Source: Mesostigma viride (lineage: Eukaryota > Streptophyta > Mesostigmatophyceae > Mesostigmatales > Mesostigmataceae). Taken from it: DNA of 64,000 bases. Under the pieces are notes generated by a model. It was given only the letters and a program-made list of their open reading frames with translations. It ran no database searches and was not told the DNA's origin. Each line of letters begins with the position of its first letter. Position 1 is the first letter of the stretch. Made by a program: the position numbers and the translations under genes. The DNA lies in NCBI GenBank assembly GCA_009746045.1, contig RPFO01000384.1:347837-411836 (forward strand). The letters run 5' to 3'. Shown piece after piece: positions 1 to 9,979 of this stretch.

Positions 1-125
1 AAGAAGGTGTGCACAACCATCTAGCTGGGACTCGGGCAACCAACTACTGTCATGTTGCGACCGGTGAAACATCCAACGGATCAGGAATTGTCGTCCTCGA
101 CGCGTATCGCGGTGTCCTATGATGG
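1..125 (-). pseudogene. Element D chromodomain, 3' part of integrase (split by F)
   Basis: On the minus strand this reads a chromodomain end: HRDTRRGRQFLIRW, then SSWLPESQLDGCAHLL, running off the window. It aligns with the chromodomain tails of elements A (HRNRGRRREYLLKW) and E. Its other half is at 51169 onward, ending DEVDAI. Removing F and one copy of the TSD gatgg (121-125 and 51169-51173) rejoins the two halves in frame. The rest of D's 3' end, including its 3' LTR, lies left of the window. Confidence 0.85.
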
Positions 126-741
126 AGTTGTATGAGAGTGAATGCCACGAATTCCGCCATGGTTCTTGCAGGAAGTTGCCTTTATTAATAACAGGAAACA
201 CAGACGTAAGTCACGTCACTTCCAAGACTGCACGCAGCACAGACGACAGGGTCGCAGTGCCAAGAGAACGTGCACGCAAGAACTAGCGTCCTGGTGCGAC
301 CAAGTCACACATATAGGTTGTTAGGGACGCGTCCAAGTATTCAGCTGCACTGTCACAGCTGAACTGTCAATCAATTGATTACACAGACTCTGGCACGCCT
401 TTGGTGCGGAGATCTATCAATTGTCCATACGGCTAGTCCTGTGGACCTATCCGTACACTACTCAACATCAATTGTCTCATAGGTCCTGGCGCGCTACAGC
501 GCGCCTACCTATCAATTGACCATCAAGTCCTGTACAAGTCCTGTCAACGTCCTGCGGACTATCAAAGTGACACTTGTACATCCTGTGTCCGTACGCGCCC
601 ACAGTGGCGCGCCGGGTACTGTCGGCACAGCCTAGGAAACGTCATAACTTTTACGTTCCTTAACCAAATGAGGCGTTCAAGGTGCCGCTGGAAAGAGCGT
701 AACAATCTCTATCCATCTAACGTAAATCCTTTACGTTAACT
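126..741 (-). repeat. 3' LTR of element F
   Basis: It matches the split copy at 48274-48811/51091-51168 over 616 bp with no difference noticed. It begins AGTTGTATG and ends CGTTAACT on the plus strand, not TG...CA. It contains four copies of ATCAATTG (370-377, 416-423, 467-474, 511-518), which could be regulatory. Confidence 0.93.
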
Positions 742-1411
742 CCAATCCCTTCTTTTCTTTAGGGATCACATCCCCTGCCAGGGACCCTTGAAGTAGCTTG
801 AAATGTCCTTCACTCCAGCTTGAAGCTTGAACAGATGTCTTTAATGGCCATTGCCATTCCCCCAGCCTTTTCTTTTAAGGAACTGGAAAAGAAACAGATC
901 TGCCACAGGGAAAACCATTCCATGAGAAATGGATGAAAACCTATGGAAGTGGCATTACAGAGTACCACCAGATATTAGGAACACACAAAATTAAATACAT
1001 ACAGGTTAATTCTATGAGGTCTTCTCCAGGAATTAATCCCATCACCTCGGTAGAGCCTCCAGTACAATGACCTTCTGGCGGTGAGTTACATTAATCCCAG
1101 ATACTAATCCCATAAAACCCAGTACATATTCAATATAAGTACAATAAATCCATGACAATTAAAATACCACTTGACAAAGTAAGGCGTATTACAATAGTTT
1201 GCCTGTCATTCTCTCAACAGGGGTCTATTGGCGCCCGTCTTACGGCGCCCGTCTACTTGCCAGATGGTAAACTGCCACAGCAAACAAATGACAAAATGAA
1301 ACACATAGGCAACAATTAAATCCTGCCCTGGGGAACTAGGGAAGTCTGAACAGGCAAACACCTGAACAGGCCAGCTTGTAGAAACATAATACCAGGGAAT
1401 CGAACCCCGCC
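742..1411 (-). other. Element F 3' untranslated region with polypurine tract
   Basis: This stretch has no credible ORF. Immediately inside the 3' LTR (742-768) the minus strand is purine-rich (AAAGAAAAGAAGGGATTGG), as expected for the plus-strand primer; the same motif abuts the 3' LTR of X. At 1391-1411 the minus strand reads a tRNA T-arm-like hairpin (CGGGG-TTCGATT-CCCTG). A is inserted directly after it. Confidence 0.6.
1391..1411 (-). other. tRNA T-arm-like motif in the F 3' region
   Basis: The minus strand gives a five-pair stem with one G-U pair closing the seven-base loop TTCGATT, the canonical TpsiC-arm and pol III B-box consensus. The same 21 bases occur at 27023-27043 in the equivalent part of X. 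No acceptor stem, anticodon arm or D arm is present, so this is not a tRNA gene. Confidence 0.6.
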
Positions 1412-2147
1412 TTTAATACGCATGGCTATTTAAAATAGCGCCTTAAGGATTGAGAACGAATGCGAAAGACCTTTGACTTCCTATGCGTCACAGCGCACGA
1501 TGGTGGCTTAAGAATACTCGTCACACAATACGAATAAGCTCAAACCCGGAAAACCGGTTTCGTATATTACAATGTCACCACACAGATTAAAACACTCAAT
1601 GCGGGAAGACTTACACCCAGTAGGCGAGGGATTCACACTCGAGCCCACAGGAGATTTACACTCCAGGATTAAGCGATGGTAAATAATCTGTAGAGCAACG
1701 TGGTAAATTACGATACAAGGTCCGGACTGCTGGCATCGCTCGTGCCTTCCTATTTTGTCCCTTCGTCCCCGTTGGTGGCTGCGCCTGGCGCTGCCAACCA
1801 GGCATGACGTGAGGTCCGCGGGGACGGGCTTCTCGAACCGTCTAGAACACGTTAAAGACCAGTACGGCTAGAGGCCTCTCCTGAAAATATCCAAATGTCC
1901 GTAGGTACCATCATAACGCATGTGCAGTGCCACTTGGCTGTCCCGTAACTCCCGTTCAGGCGCTAGGTCTGCCTACGGCGCAAAGGCCAAGTTCGTCAGC
2001 AAAACTTCTACACTTACTTCCACACGGATTGCCTCGGCTGCCAACTATACTATGGCCTCGGCACTGGCGCCGGATTACGGTCGGCGCCGATCGACCGGGA
2101 CGGATAATTTATATTTACCACAAATGGCATGTTGCATCCGTGCAACA
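1412..2147 (-). repeat. 3' LTR of element A
   Basis: It pairs with 9145-9877. In the sense direction it starts with the palindrome TGTTGCACGGATGCAACA and ends near ATTAAA. The inner edge abuts the polypurine tract at 2148. Three indel bases separate the two copies (736 versus 733 bp). Confidence 0.92.
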
Positions 2148-2162
2148 CACCTCCCCCCCCAA
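2148..2162 (-). other. 3' polypurine tract of A
   Basis: The minus strand reads TTGGGGGGGGAGGTG directly before the 3' LTR. It is the plus-strand primer and nearly identical to the tract of E (47364-47375). Confidence 0.85.
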
Positions 2163-2277
2163 CAAAAGAGGCGGCTACTCCTGTAGCCGGGACTTATAAA
2201 TGACTGTATACATGGTCACTGTTCCCTTCCAGGGCACGCATCGATCGTGCCAATTGTCACCGTCCGTTGGCGATGGT

Positions 2278-2679
2278 TTACGGCGCCGGGCGGTAAGGGC
2301 TCGGGCGGTGACCCCCACGAGCGGAGCCCCCACGGCCATGCCCGCGCAGAGGTGCGGCCGGGCGTTGACGCCGGTGGACACGCTCAGCCGGCGCGGCCTC
2401 AGCCGGCTCGGGAAGAGGCAGGCCATTGGCCTGGACTAGGGCGGGCTGGAAGGTGAGTTGCCGCTCGCCGGCGCGTGCATCATGGCGTTTGGCCAGGTTG
2501 ACATCCCGCAGCGCCTCCAGTGGGAAAACGCTCAAGAAGGCGGCGAGGAACTTGTGTCGGGTGAGGGACACCGAACCTCCTGTCCAAACGATACCGCACC
2601 GAATAACTCGCCCATGGACCCCTGGGGCGGGGCGGCCTGCATCAAGGCTGCCAATGCACATGCAAGGAGCATTACGCAA
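2278..2679 (-). CDS. Element A ORF3, short protein after integrase
   Basis: A 133-aa ORF with an ATG at 2679, starting 22 bp after the integrase stop. I know no family for it. Its middle (about residues 30-85: a C-G pair, then SLTRHKFLAAFL, VFP and a later DV/HD) aligns with the C-terminal end of E's ORF3 at 46780-46990 (VLTQHRYYWAFL, LFP, ADV, DRHD). That places a related protein in the same position of two elements. The tail after residue 90 is Pro/Arg-rich and may be out of frame. No signal peptide or membrane anchor is evident. It may be a degraded remnant of a longer protein. Confidence 0.55.
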   Translation of the reverse strand: MRNAPCMCIGSLDAGRPAPGVHGRVIRCGIVWTGGSVSLTRHKFLAAFLSVFPLEALRDVNLAKRHDARAGERQLTFQPALVQANGLPLPEPAEAAPAERVHRRQRPAAPLRGHGRGGSARGGHRPSPYRPAP

Positions 2680-2700
2680 AAGGTAGGAGAAGGGCCGGAA

Positions 2701-4359
2701 TTATGCCAACCCTGCCCGGGCTTTATACTCCTGTAGCAAGCGTGCACAGCCCGTGAGTCCAGCCTCAGCTACCCATGAGTGCTCTAGCTCTGTTTGGGAG
2801 AACTTCCACTTAAGGAGGTACTCGCGGCGGCGGCCTCGATTGCGGTGGGCTACAATGTCCTCGACCTCATCCTCGGGCTCGCCCGTCTCGGGGTTGAACT
2901 CCAAGGGGGCGGGTGCCATGACACGACCTGGGAAGGTGCTCTTGCGGTAAAGCTTCAGCTGGTCAACGTGGAAAACATTGGACTTCAGCTGCCACGAGTC
3001 CGGGATGGCGACAGACACCATCACCTCATTGAACACCTTCTCCACCAGATACGGTCCAAGGAATAAGGGGCGGAGCTTGACCTTCAGGCTGTCCTCGAAC
3101 TTGTGCGAGAAGCGGCCTTGGTGGGGGCCCTCAATTAAAACCAAGTCACCTGCTTCGATTGCAGGGGTGCGCCTGTCCAGGGTACTTTGGACTCGCGCCA
3201 TGTACTTGGCACGCGCCTGCCGTAGGCCACTTATGGCGCTGGAATGAGCTTGCACCATCCGTTGTACCAGCTCCCGCGCCCCTGCGACTGTGGAGCGTAG
3301 CTCCGTTGTCGTGGTGATGGCTGGGGCGGTCAAGAGATCGGTGGGGGTAAGGGGATGCCTGCCTGTATCAAGAAAGAACGGGGTATACCCGTGGGCAGAA
3401 TGGGGGGCATTATTGAGTGAAAACTCAATGAATCCCAGCACTTCGTCCCAATTCCTCCCGTCTCGATCCAGGTAGTGCCGCAGTGCCTCTTCCACCACCC
3501 GATTCACTCTCTCCACCATGTGAGAAGAGCTACTGTGATAGGCCGTACCCATAGACAACTTAGTCCCGACGACCTGAAAAAATGAGGTCCAAAATTTCGA
3601 CGTGAACAGCTTGTCCTTGTCGGTGATAAATTGTCGGGGCATGCCATGGAGCCGGAACACATTGTTTAGGAACAAGTGGGCACACTCTTCCGCCGTCAGG
3701 GTGGCCTTGCAGGGGATTAAATGGCATCTCCGCGTGAGCCGGTCCACCACTACCAGGATCTGAGCATTGCCCGCCTTGGTCTCTGGCAAGGGCCCAATGA
3801 AATCCATCATCACCGAGTCCCAAGGGAACATGGGGTCTGGAATTTCCTTTGGAACGCCCTGTTTGCCCGTATTCCGTGGCTTCATGTGCTGGCAGCTGTC
3901 ACAGGTACTGACATACTCCCGCACATCCCGAGCCATCTTAGGCCAATAGTAGGACCTCCGGGCCCTCGCTAACAGCCTGTCCTGGCCTTGGTGTCCCCCC
4001 AAGACGGAGTCATGTAACTCAAATAATACCTCAGCGCGGCATATTTGGGGGACATACAAGCGCCATGAGTCTTGACGGGCCGCCTGGCCACTGACATTCA
4101 CGTAAAGGAACCCGTTTTGAAACTTGGCTGGGTAGCCGTCCATGCTCTGAGGGCGGGCAGCTATGGCTTCATTTGCCTTACCCTCAGTGACCGTGAAGCG
4201 CGAGATGAGGCGCTCTAGGTCCGAGCTGATGACGACCGTTGTTGCAGTATTTGCCAACGTGAATGCCTCTCCAACGGGCTGCATTGGAGGGTAGACTCCT
4301 GTCGCCGGCACCATATGGCTGTACGGGGCCGAAGTCCTTCCCCCCCTGCGGCTGCGCAC
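2701..4359 (-). CDS. Element A pol, integrase and chromodomain part
   Basis: The open frame covers 552 codons. It holds a zinc-binding region (HQGQDRLL, SYYW, then CDSCQ; about residues 115-155), the catalytic core with MMDFIGPL (D, about 186), ITDKDKLF (D, about 245) and VERVNR (E, about 283), then a chromodomain (about 505-552, VAHRNRGRRREYLLKW). Integrase inserts the cDNA; the chromodomain of chromoviruses directs it to marked chromatin. The frame has no ATG of its own (it opens with GTG) and lies in the -1 frame relative to the RT part, overlapping it at 4215-4359. In E both parts are one frame. Either an indel in the G-run at 4340-4346 or a -1 shift there links them. Confidence 0.9.
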   Translation of the reverse strand: MRSRRGGRTSAPYSHMVPATGVYPPMQPVGEAFTLANTATTVVISSDLERLISRFTVTEGKANEAIAARPQSMDGYPAKFQNGFLYVNVSGQAARQDSWRLYVPQICRAEVLFELHDSVLGGHQGQDRLLARARRSYYWPKMARDVREYVSTCDSCQHMKPRNTGKQGVPKEIPDPMFPWDSVMMDFIGPLPETKAGNAQILVVVDRLTRRCHLIPCKATLTAEECAHLFLNNVFRLHGMPRQFITDKDKLFTSKFWTSFFQVVGTKLSMGTAYHSSSSHMVERVNRVVEEALRHYLDRDGRNWDEVLGFIEFSLNNAPHSAHGYTPFFLDTGRHPLTPTDLLTAPAITTTTELRSTVAGARELVQRMVQAHSSAISGLRQARAKYMARVQSTLDRRTPAIEAGDLVLIEGPHQGRFSHKFEDSLKVKLRPLFLGPYLVEKVFNEVMVSVAIPDSWQLKSNVFHVDQLKLYRKSTFPGRVMAPAPLEFNPETGEPEDEVEDIVAHRNRGRRREYLLKWKFSQTELEHSWVAEAGLTGCARLLQEYKARAGLA

Positions 4360-6740
4360 GTGCCCTCACGTGCAGGGGTGCTGCCGGCGAGGCGCACGGA
4401 ATGGTCAACAGTGTCAACCTCCGCGGTTGTGGCGCCACAGAAGAGGAAGGGGCTCATCGGGTCGCTCAAGCGGTCGCCAAAGGGGGCGACGGGACCATGG
4501 GAGGGGATCAACGTCGTGGCCAAAACGTCAAGATCCTCATAAAACCAATAGTCGGGGCGACGCGACAGGGCGTCAGGGACCGTGTTGTCAAGGCCCTTGA
4601 CATATTCGATCTTGAACGGACCGAACTGTGCCAAATATTCAAGCCAACGGGCTTGGCGTGGCGTAAGCGTGGGCTGCGTCAACAAGTGCGTGAGGGGCCG
4701 ATGGTCGGTCTGGATGATCAAGCGGTACGGGTCCGCAGGGTCGGGTTCGGCCATGGCCACGTTGAACTGAGCACCCAGAAGATGGTGCCGCCAAGTATGG
4801 CAACAGTACACCACGGCCAACAACTCTTGCTGATGGACCGGGTAATTTCTTTCGGCCGGGATCATCGTCCGGGAGATATACTCGACCGGTTGGAGACCGA
4901 GACCATGGTCTTGGAGCAGCACACCGCCAATAGCAACCTTGCTAGAATCGCTATTGACCACGAATGGCTTGGTGGGATCCGGAAGGATGAGGACAGGCGC
5001 AGTGGCGAGCCTGGCCTTCAGCAGGTCAAAGGCCTGTTGACACAGGCCTGACCATTCCCACGGTACGTCCTTCTTGAGGAGGTGAGTAAGCGGGGCCGCA
5101 ATGGTCGCGAAACGCGGGATGAAGCGGCGATAATACGATACCAAGCCCAAGAAGCTGCGCAAGGCGCGAACATTCGCGGGAACAGGCCACTGTTGGACGG
5201 CGGCGACCTTATCGGGGTCCGTGGACACGCCCTTGTCCGAGAGAATGTGGCCTAGAAAGGGGACGCTGCGGCCTGATTCTACCTTGCTGCGGCGGGCGGA
5301 CAGTTTATTATCCGCCATGATCTGCAGAACCGCGGCAACATCCTCCAAGTGCTCCTCGAACGTGCGAGAGAAAATGAGGATGTCATCCAAGTAGATGGCC
5401 ACGCAGGTGCGTTTGTACGGCTGCGTCCCCGGGTCCCACGGGATAGTCGGGTCGCGCAGGTCTGCCGAGACCTGGGGCAGCCGACTAGTGCCCATCACCG
5501 ACCTAAAGAGGTGGTTCATGAGCATCTGAAAAGAGGCAGGGCTGTTACACAAGCCCATGGCCGCCACGCGGAATTGGTAATGGCCAAAAGGCGTGGCAAA
5601 GGCTGTTTTATGGCAATCTTCGGGGGCGATCCGAAGTTGCCAAAAACCGTCTGCACAATCGAGCACCGTAAAGTACTTTGCGCCCTCCACCTTATTAAAT
5701 ATATCATCGATGCGGGGGAGGGGATACTTGGACTTCACGGTGATCGCATTGAGTTTGCGATAATCCGTAACCAGACGCCACTTCCCATTGGGTTTGGGCA
5801 CCAGCAACACGCCCGCGCTGTAAGGGCTATTGCTGGGCTCGATCAAGCCGGCCTCCAACAAGCCGACCAAGATCTTCTTGAGCTCTGCCAACTCCACGGG
5901 TCCCATGCGAAAAATGGGTGAGGTGGTAGGTGGGTGCCCCTCCTGCAAATGAATGCGGTGGAGCACCGGTCTGGCCGGGGGAAACGTAGGTGTTTTCTCC
6001 TCAAACACGGCTGAATACTGATCGAGCACTGCGTTGAGTCGTTTCACCTCGTCTTCCGACAAGTCCATGCCAAGCGAGTTTAACGAAACTCCAGCCTGTG
6101 CATGCTGGGCGCTGGGCCCGCGCACGTGGGCAAGGGCGTCCAGACGAATGGAGTAAACGGGAGGAGGCTGCCGGGCTCTCATCATCCGCTTGAACTCCCT
6201 TTTGGACATGAGAATGTCCGCAAGGCGACGACGGTCACTCTTGAGGGCAGGCGTGTCATCGGTGATGGTCATGCCGTTGGCCGCATACTGCCGCTCAGGT
6301 AACCAGAATGACCCATCTGGGAAGTGGGTAACCATGGTACCAAAAGAGACGGTCACCTTGGAGATGTGCAGCCAGTCAATCCCTAGGATGATATCAGCCG
6401 CTTGTAAGGGAATGACCGTGGCGCGAATGGGCACGCTGGTGCCTTGTACGATAGGGGCCAAGTCCACATAGCCCGGGGATGGCTGAGTGTAGCCATCCGA
6501 GTATCGCACGCGCCGAGCAATGGTATGGGGAGTCGGGGTTACTCCCAGGCGCTGCACTATGGCCTCACTGATGAAGGTGGTAGCCGCACCACTGTCAATG
6601 AGGACCTTGATGCCCTCCAAACAACGCCCAGAGCCCTGGGGGTCTGGTAGGCTTCCAGTGAAGAGGAGTAGTTGCCGCGGGCCTTCGCTAGGCTCCGCTT
6701 GCCATTCCTGGGTCTCTGTCACCACATTACATGGTAACAA
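4215..6740 (-). CDS. Element A pol, protease-RT-RNase H part
   Basis: Retropepsin motif LIDSGAATTF (about residue 47), RT with LDCADGFWQL and YLDDILIFS (about 448), RNase H with NSDSSKVAIGG and TDHRPLTHLL (about 677). This is the standard Ty3/gypsy order and length. The frame opens with TTG at 6740 but stays open upstream into the end of gag, in the -1 frame relative to gag, so Pol is probably made by -1 frameshifting rather than by its own start. The frame ends in unrelated sequence after the G-run at 4340, where integrase continues in another frame. Confidence 0.92.
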   Translation of the reverse strand: MLPCNVVTETQEWQAEPSEGPRQLLLFTGSLPDPQGSGRCLEGIKVLIDSGAATTFISEAIVQRLGVTPTPHTIARRVRYSDGYTQPSPGYVDLAPIVQGTSVPIRATVIPLQAADIILGIDWLHISKVTVSFGTMVTHFPDGSFWLPERQYAANGMTITDDTPALKSDRRRLADILMSKREFKRMMRARQPPPVYSIRLDALAHVRGPSAQHAQAGVSLNSLGMDLSEDEVKRLNAVLDQYSAVFEEKTPTFPPARPVLHRIHLQEGHPPTTSPIFRMGPVELAELKKILVGLLEAGLIEPSNSPYSAGVLLVPKPNGKWRLVTDYRKLNAITVKSKYPLPRIDDIFNKVEGAKYFTVLDCADGFWQLRIAPEDCHKTAFATPFGHYQFRVAAMGLCNSPASFQMLMNHLFRSVMGTSRLPQVSADLRDPTIPWDPGTQPYKRTCVAIYLDDILIFSRTFEEHLEDVAAVLQIMADNKLSARRSKVESGRSVPFLGHILSDKGVSTDPDKVAAVQQWPVPANVRALRSFLGLVSYYRRFIPRFATIAAPLTHLLKKDVPWEWSGLCQQAFDLLKARLATAPVLILPDPTKPFVVNSDSSKVAIGGVLLQDHGLGLQPVEYISRTMIPAERNYPVHQQELLAVVYCCHTWRHHLLGAQFNVAMAEPDPADPYRLIIQTDHRPLTHLLTQPTLTPRQARWLEYLAQFGPFKIEYVKGLDNTVPDALSRRPDYWFYEDLDVLATTLIPSHGPVAPFGDRLSDPMSPFLFCGATTAEVDTVDHSVRLAGSTPAREGTCAAAGGEGLRPRTAIWCRRQESTLQCSPLERHSRWQILQQRSSSART

Positions 6741-6799
6741 AACTTGGGCGACTTGTGCATGGCCGGGTAAGGTGTCGCCCGGAGTGCCCTCCCGGCCTC

Positions 6800-8674
6800 T
6801 CAGTCCAACGCCTCTCCTGCAGGCCCCTCGTCCACCGGTGTGCCTCGCAGGTGGCCGGATGCGGCCGCGGAAGAGCCATCATCAGGCTCGGCCGCGTCTG
6901 CGGCATCCAGTTGGTTGAGGGCATGCCCAGCTTGCTGGTAGGAGCTTGGGGGCGCCTTGGGTTGTTGGTACAGCCGGGGCTGTTGGCGCGCTTGTTGCAA
7001 GCGTCGGGCACGCTCACCCGCACTGGGAGCTGTGCGCATATTTCGCGCCGGTGGTGGCCTCGAGGCCATTTGCGGGGAGGCCGCTTGGAAATTGTTGCGT
7101 TGCACAGGCGGGGCCTGGTCCAGCGGAGGGAGATCAGGGCACTCACGTTTGATGTGCCCCACGCGGTTGCAGTGGTAGCACTGAATCCGGGAAGTGTCCA
7201 AGGCATTAATGTCCAGGACCTCGCACTGTAGCTCATCCACCCACACGGGGGCGAATCCCAGCTCATTGAGTTCCAGTGCATTCACGCGGGGTTTTGGGGT
7301 CCGCTGCACCAAGGGAGCTATCTCCGCTAGGTAGGTCTTGATGTCCTGCAGGTTCCATTGAGCCCAGGAGAGGTGGGCGAATTTCCGCTTCACCTCATCC
7401 CGGAATTCGGGTTGCAAGCCCTCATAGAACCTTGCCAAGGCTTCTGGGCCCATCAGGTCATCAACCCGCCCAGCTAGAAGCTCGAACTTGGTCATATATT
7501 CCCGATAGCTCAGGTTCCCCTGCTTGAACGCCCCAAAAGCCTCCCGGTCCAGCTTGTCTTGGTCGGGTGGCAGGTACTTGGCCCGTGCTCGCCGAAATAA
7601 TTCAGCCAAGCTGCTGGGGAAGCCATTGGCCAGGGCGCTTTCGCAATGGAGAGCTTGTCTCACATCGGGAGCCAGTGCCTCGCTGGACACCAGCTTGACC
7701 TTGATATCCTCGTCCAAGAGCTTGCGATTGTATGTCTCCCAGATGTCGATCTTCTGAGACACTGCAATCTCCCAAGCCTCAAACTCTTGGTACGAGCAGT
7801 CGGGTTTAAACTTGGGAATATCCGACAGCTTGGGCAACGGTGGTAGTCGCCCTGCATTGTGAGTATCATCGTCATGATGGCCCATGATACTCGCGGGTCT
7901 CCCGGGCCCGGCCACACCTTGCGAGGTGTGCCCACGCGGGTAACCTGCCGGGGGGCTGCACTCATCCTCACCCGGGTGCTCATACCCATGTGGGTAGTGG
8001 GCGCGGCTTGCATAATGATGGGCGGCGGTGGCCGCTGGGTGCTGCGCTCGTGGGTCACCCGGAGCCAGGCGGTCGTATGCTGAGTTGGGGAGGGGAATCG
8101 CCTCCCCTGCGACCCCGAAGGAAGACCGACCGGTCCGTGCGGTGCCCTGGCCCTGCCCAGCCATATTTGGCGAGGCATGGCCGAAGGGGCTAGCCCCAAG
8201 GGGTCCAGGCGCATGATAGGACGCCCGATGCGCAGCTCGGCGAGACCGCGATCGGCTATCATACAAGGGTGGCGCCGGGGCGCTGCTGGGCCAAGTGGCC
8301 AATGTAGGTTGCGGCAGCACCGTAGGCAGGGCCCCACTCCTACCGTAGTGCAGGGTAACATTATTCCCCTGCGCCCCCGCGCCGGCTCCTACACCAAGGG
8401 CCGGACCCGCCGACAATCCCGCGATGGATGTTCCACTTGGTGGTCCATTAAGGGGATTCACTACAGGGCTACCAGGTGGTGCACCGGCAGCCGCCGAGGA
8501 ATTCCCTCCCAAACGTGGGGTTTGTGCTGGGGATGACCCCCTAGAGCCACGCTCACTACTCGGGCGTGAGTGATTTTGGGTAGCTCTCTCTGCCGCCTCG
8601 AGTGCTGCCACGAGGGAAGGGGCAGGAGAGAAGCGATGGGCCTCTCGTCGCCCTCGCTCAACACCGTCAGCCAT
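6800..8674 (-). CDS. Element A gag (capsid and nucleocapsid)
   Basis: 624 aa with an ATG at 8674. The N-terminal 280 residues are Pro/Ser/Gly-rich and low in complexity. The capsid-like region follows (about 285-460, with DREAFGAFKQG and REYMTKFELL). A CX2CX4HX4C knuckle, CYHCNRVGHIKREC, is at about 498-512 for RNA packaging. The same core is found in the gags of E and D. The C-terminal tail is Gln-rich. Gag assembles the particle in the cytoplasm. Confidence 0.9.
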   Translation of the reverse strand: MADGVERGRREAHRFSPAPSLVAALEAAERATQNHSRPSSERGSRGSSPAQTPRLGGNSSAAAGAPPGSPVVNPLNGPPSGTSIAGLSAGPALGVGAGAGAQGNNVTLHYGRSGALPTVLPQPTLATWPSSAPAPPLYDSRSRSRRAAHRASYHAPGPLGASPFGHASPNMAGQGQGTARTGRSSFGVAGEAIPLPNSAYDRLAPGDPRAQHPAATAAHHYASRAHYPHGYEHPGEDECSPPAGYPRGHTSQGVAGPGRPASIMGHHDDDTHNAGRLPPLPKLSDIPKFKPDCSYQEFEAWEIAVSQKIDIWETYNRKLLDEDIKVKLVSSEALAPDVRQALHCESALANGFPSSLAELFRRARAKYLPPDQDKLDREAFGAFKQGNLSYREYMTKFELLAGRVDDLMGPEALARFYEGLQPEFRDEVKRKFAHLSWAQWNLQDIKTYLAEIAPLVQRTPKPRVNALELNELGFAPVWVDELQCEVLDINALDTSRIQCYHCNRVGHIKRECPDLPPLDQAPPVQRNNFQAASPQMASRPPPARNMRTAPSAGERARRLQQARQQPRLYQQPKAPPSSYQQAGHALNQLDAADAAEPDDGSSAAASGHLRGTPVDEGPAGEALD

Positions 8675-9144
8675 CGCGTGGTGGCTGGTAAAGTGTGAAC
8701 AATGTGCCTCTAGTCACCTTGGCGGGATGACAAATTAAGCACAAAAATACGTCAATTAAAGGACGTGAGATATTACTGCAGCTTGCCGGAGCTGACAGTA
8801 TGTATCCCAGATATAGGGTATGGGGCAATGGCCAAGACGCCAACTAATGCGTGAAATTGCAACCCACAAAGCGTTTCCGTTTAAAGCACGCAATATAAGG
8901 AGATTCGTTTCCGGACGAATCCCTTAGGTCAACCGGACAAGGCCAGGTTGGGGCATGCAGGAACCGCAATATGGGTAACGGGTATGGGCAGTTAGGATTG
9001 TGGGGATCCGACCCCCACAATGAATTACTGCAAGCGGAATTAGTAAGGGTTCCGGCCCTTATATAATTCCGTTGCTGATCCGGATCAGATTACAGAAAAA
9101 CGGGACGGGATAGAGGCCACTAGGAAAGTTTCCTCCGAGTCCAG
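8675..9144 (-). other. Element A leader with primer-binding site
   Basis: This is the 5' untranslated leader with no credible ORF. The primer site TGGACTCGGAGG reads on the minus strand at plus coordinates 9132-9143, one base from the LTR edge. The same 12 bases serve E (15181) and D (59989). Confidence 0.75.
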
Positions 9145-9877
9145 TTTAACACGTATGGCTATTTAAAATAGCGCCTTAAGGATTGAGAACGAATGCGAAA
9201 GACCTTTGACTTCCTATGCGTCACAGCGCACGATGGTGGCTTAAGAATACTCGTCACACAATACGAATAAGCTCAAACCCGGAAAACCGGTTTCGTATAT
9301 TACAATGTACCACACAGATTAAAACACTCAATGCGGGAAGACTTACACCCAGTAGGCGAGGGATTCACACTCGAGCCCACAGGAGATTTACACTCCAGGA
9401 TTAAGCGATGGTAAATAATCTGTAGAGCAACGTGGTAAATTACGATACAAGGTCCGGATTGCTGGCATAGCTCGTGCCTTCCTATTTTGTCCCTTCGTCC
9501 CCGTTGGTGGCTGCGCCTGGCGCTGCCAACCAGGCATGACGTGAGGTCCGCGGGGACGGGCTTCTCGAACCGTCTAGAACACGTTAAAGACCAGTACGGC
9601 TAGAGGCCTCTCCTGAAAATATCCAAATGTCCGTAGGTACCATCATAACGCATGTGCAGTGCCACTTGGCTGTCCCGTAACTCCCGTTCAGGCGCTAGGT
9701 CTGCCTACGGCGCAAAGGCCAAGTTCGTCAGCAAAACTTCTACACTTACTTCCACACGGATTGCCTCGGCTGCCAACTACTATGGCCTCGGCACTGGCGC
9801 CGGATTACGGTCGGCGCCGATCGACCGGGACGGATAATTTATATTTACCACATACGGCATGTTGCATCCGTGCAACA
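9145..9877 (-). repeat. 5' LTR of element A
   Basis: 733 bp, the partner of 1412-2147. The outer edge is the palindrome TGCATCCGTGCA plus ACA, followed by the TSD ccgcc. Confidence 0.92.
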
Positions 9878-9979
9878 CCGCCCTATAAACCCCAGAATAA
9901 AGGTTCCCAGACCATTGTGAGAGGTATGTACAAATATACATTTCTTTTGAAATAGAATACATGGTCTGTAATGGACCTG
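9878..9979 (-). other. Element F 3' region between A and pol
   Basis: Short non-coding piece of F between A's right TSD and the truncated pol stop. It contains an imperfect inverted repeat (ccagaccatt ... catggtctg, about 9908-9967). Confidence 0.5.

Larger units (their letters stand above)
1412..9877 (-). mobile_element. Element A: Ty3/gypsy chromovirus inserted in F
   Basis: It is 8466 bp, with LTRs at 1412-2147 and 9145-9877 and TSD ccgcc at 1407-1411 and 9878-9882. It encodes gag, then protease-RT-RNase H, then integrase with chromodomain, then a short ORF3. The primer site (plus-strand 9132-9143) and polypurine tract (2148-2162) are where the orientation predicts. It lies in the 3' region of F. 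LTR divergence is about 1% by eye (roughly six substitutions and two small indels), more than in the other inserts. Confidence 0.95.

Noticed and set aside
4263-5921. Long plus-strand frames opposite A pol
   Set aside because: They lie antisense to clear RT and RNase H motifs and have no family signature.
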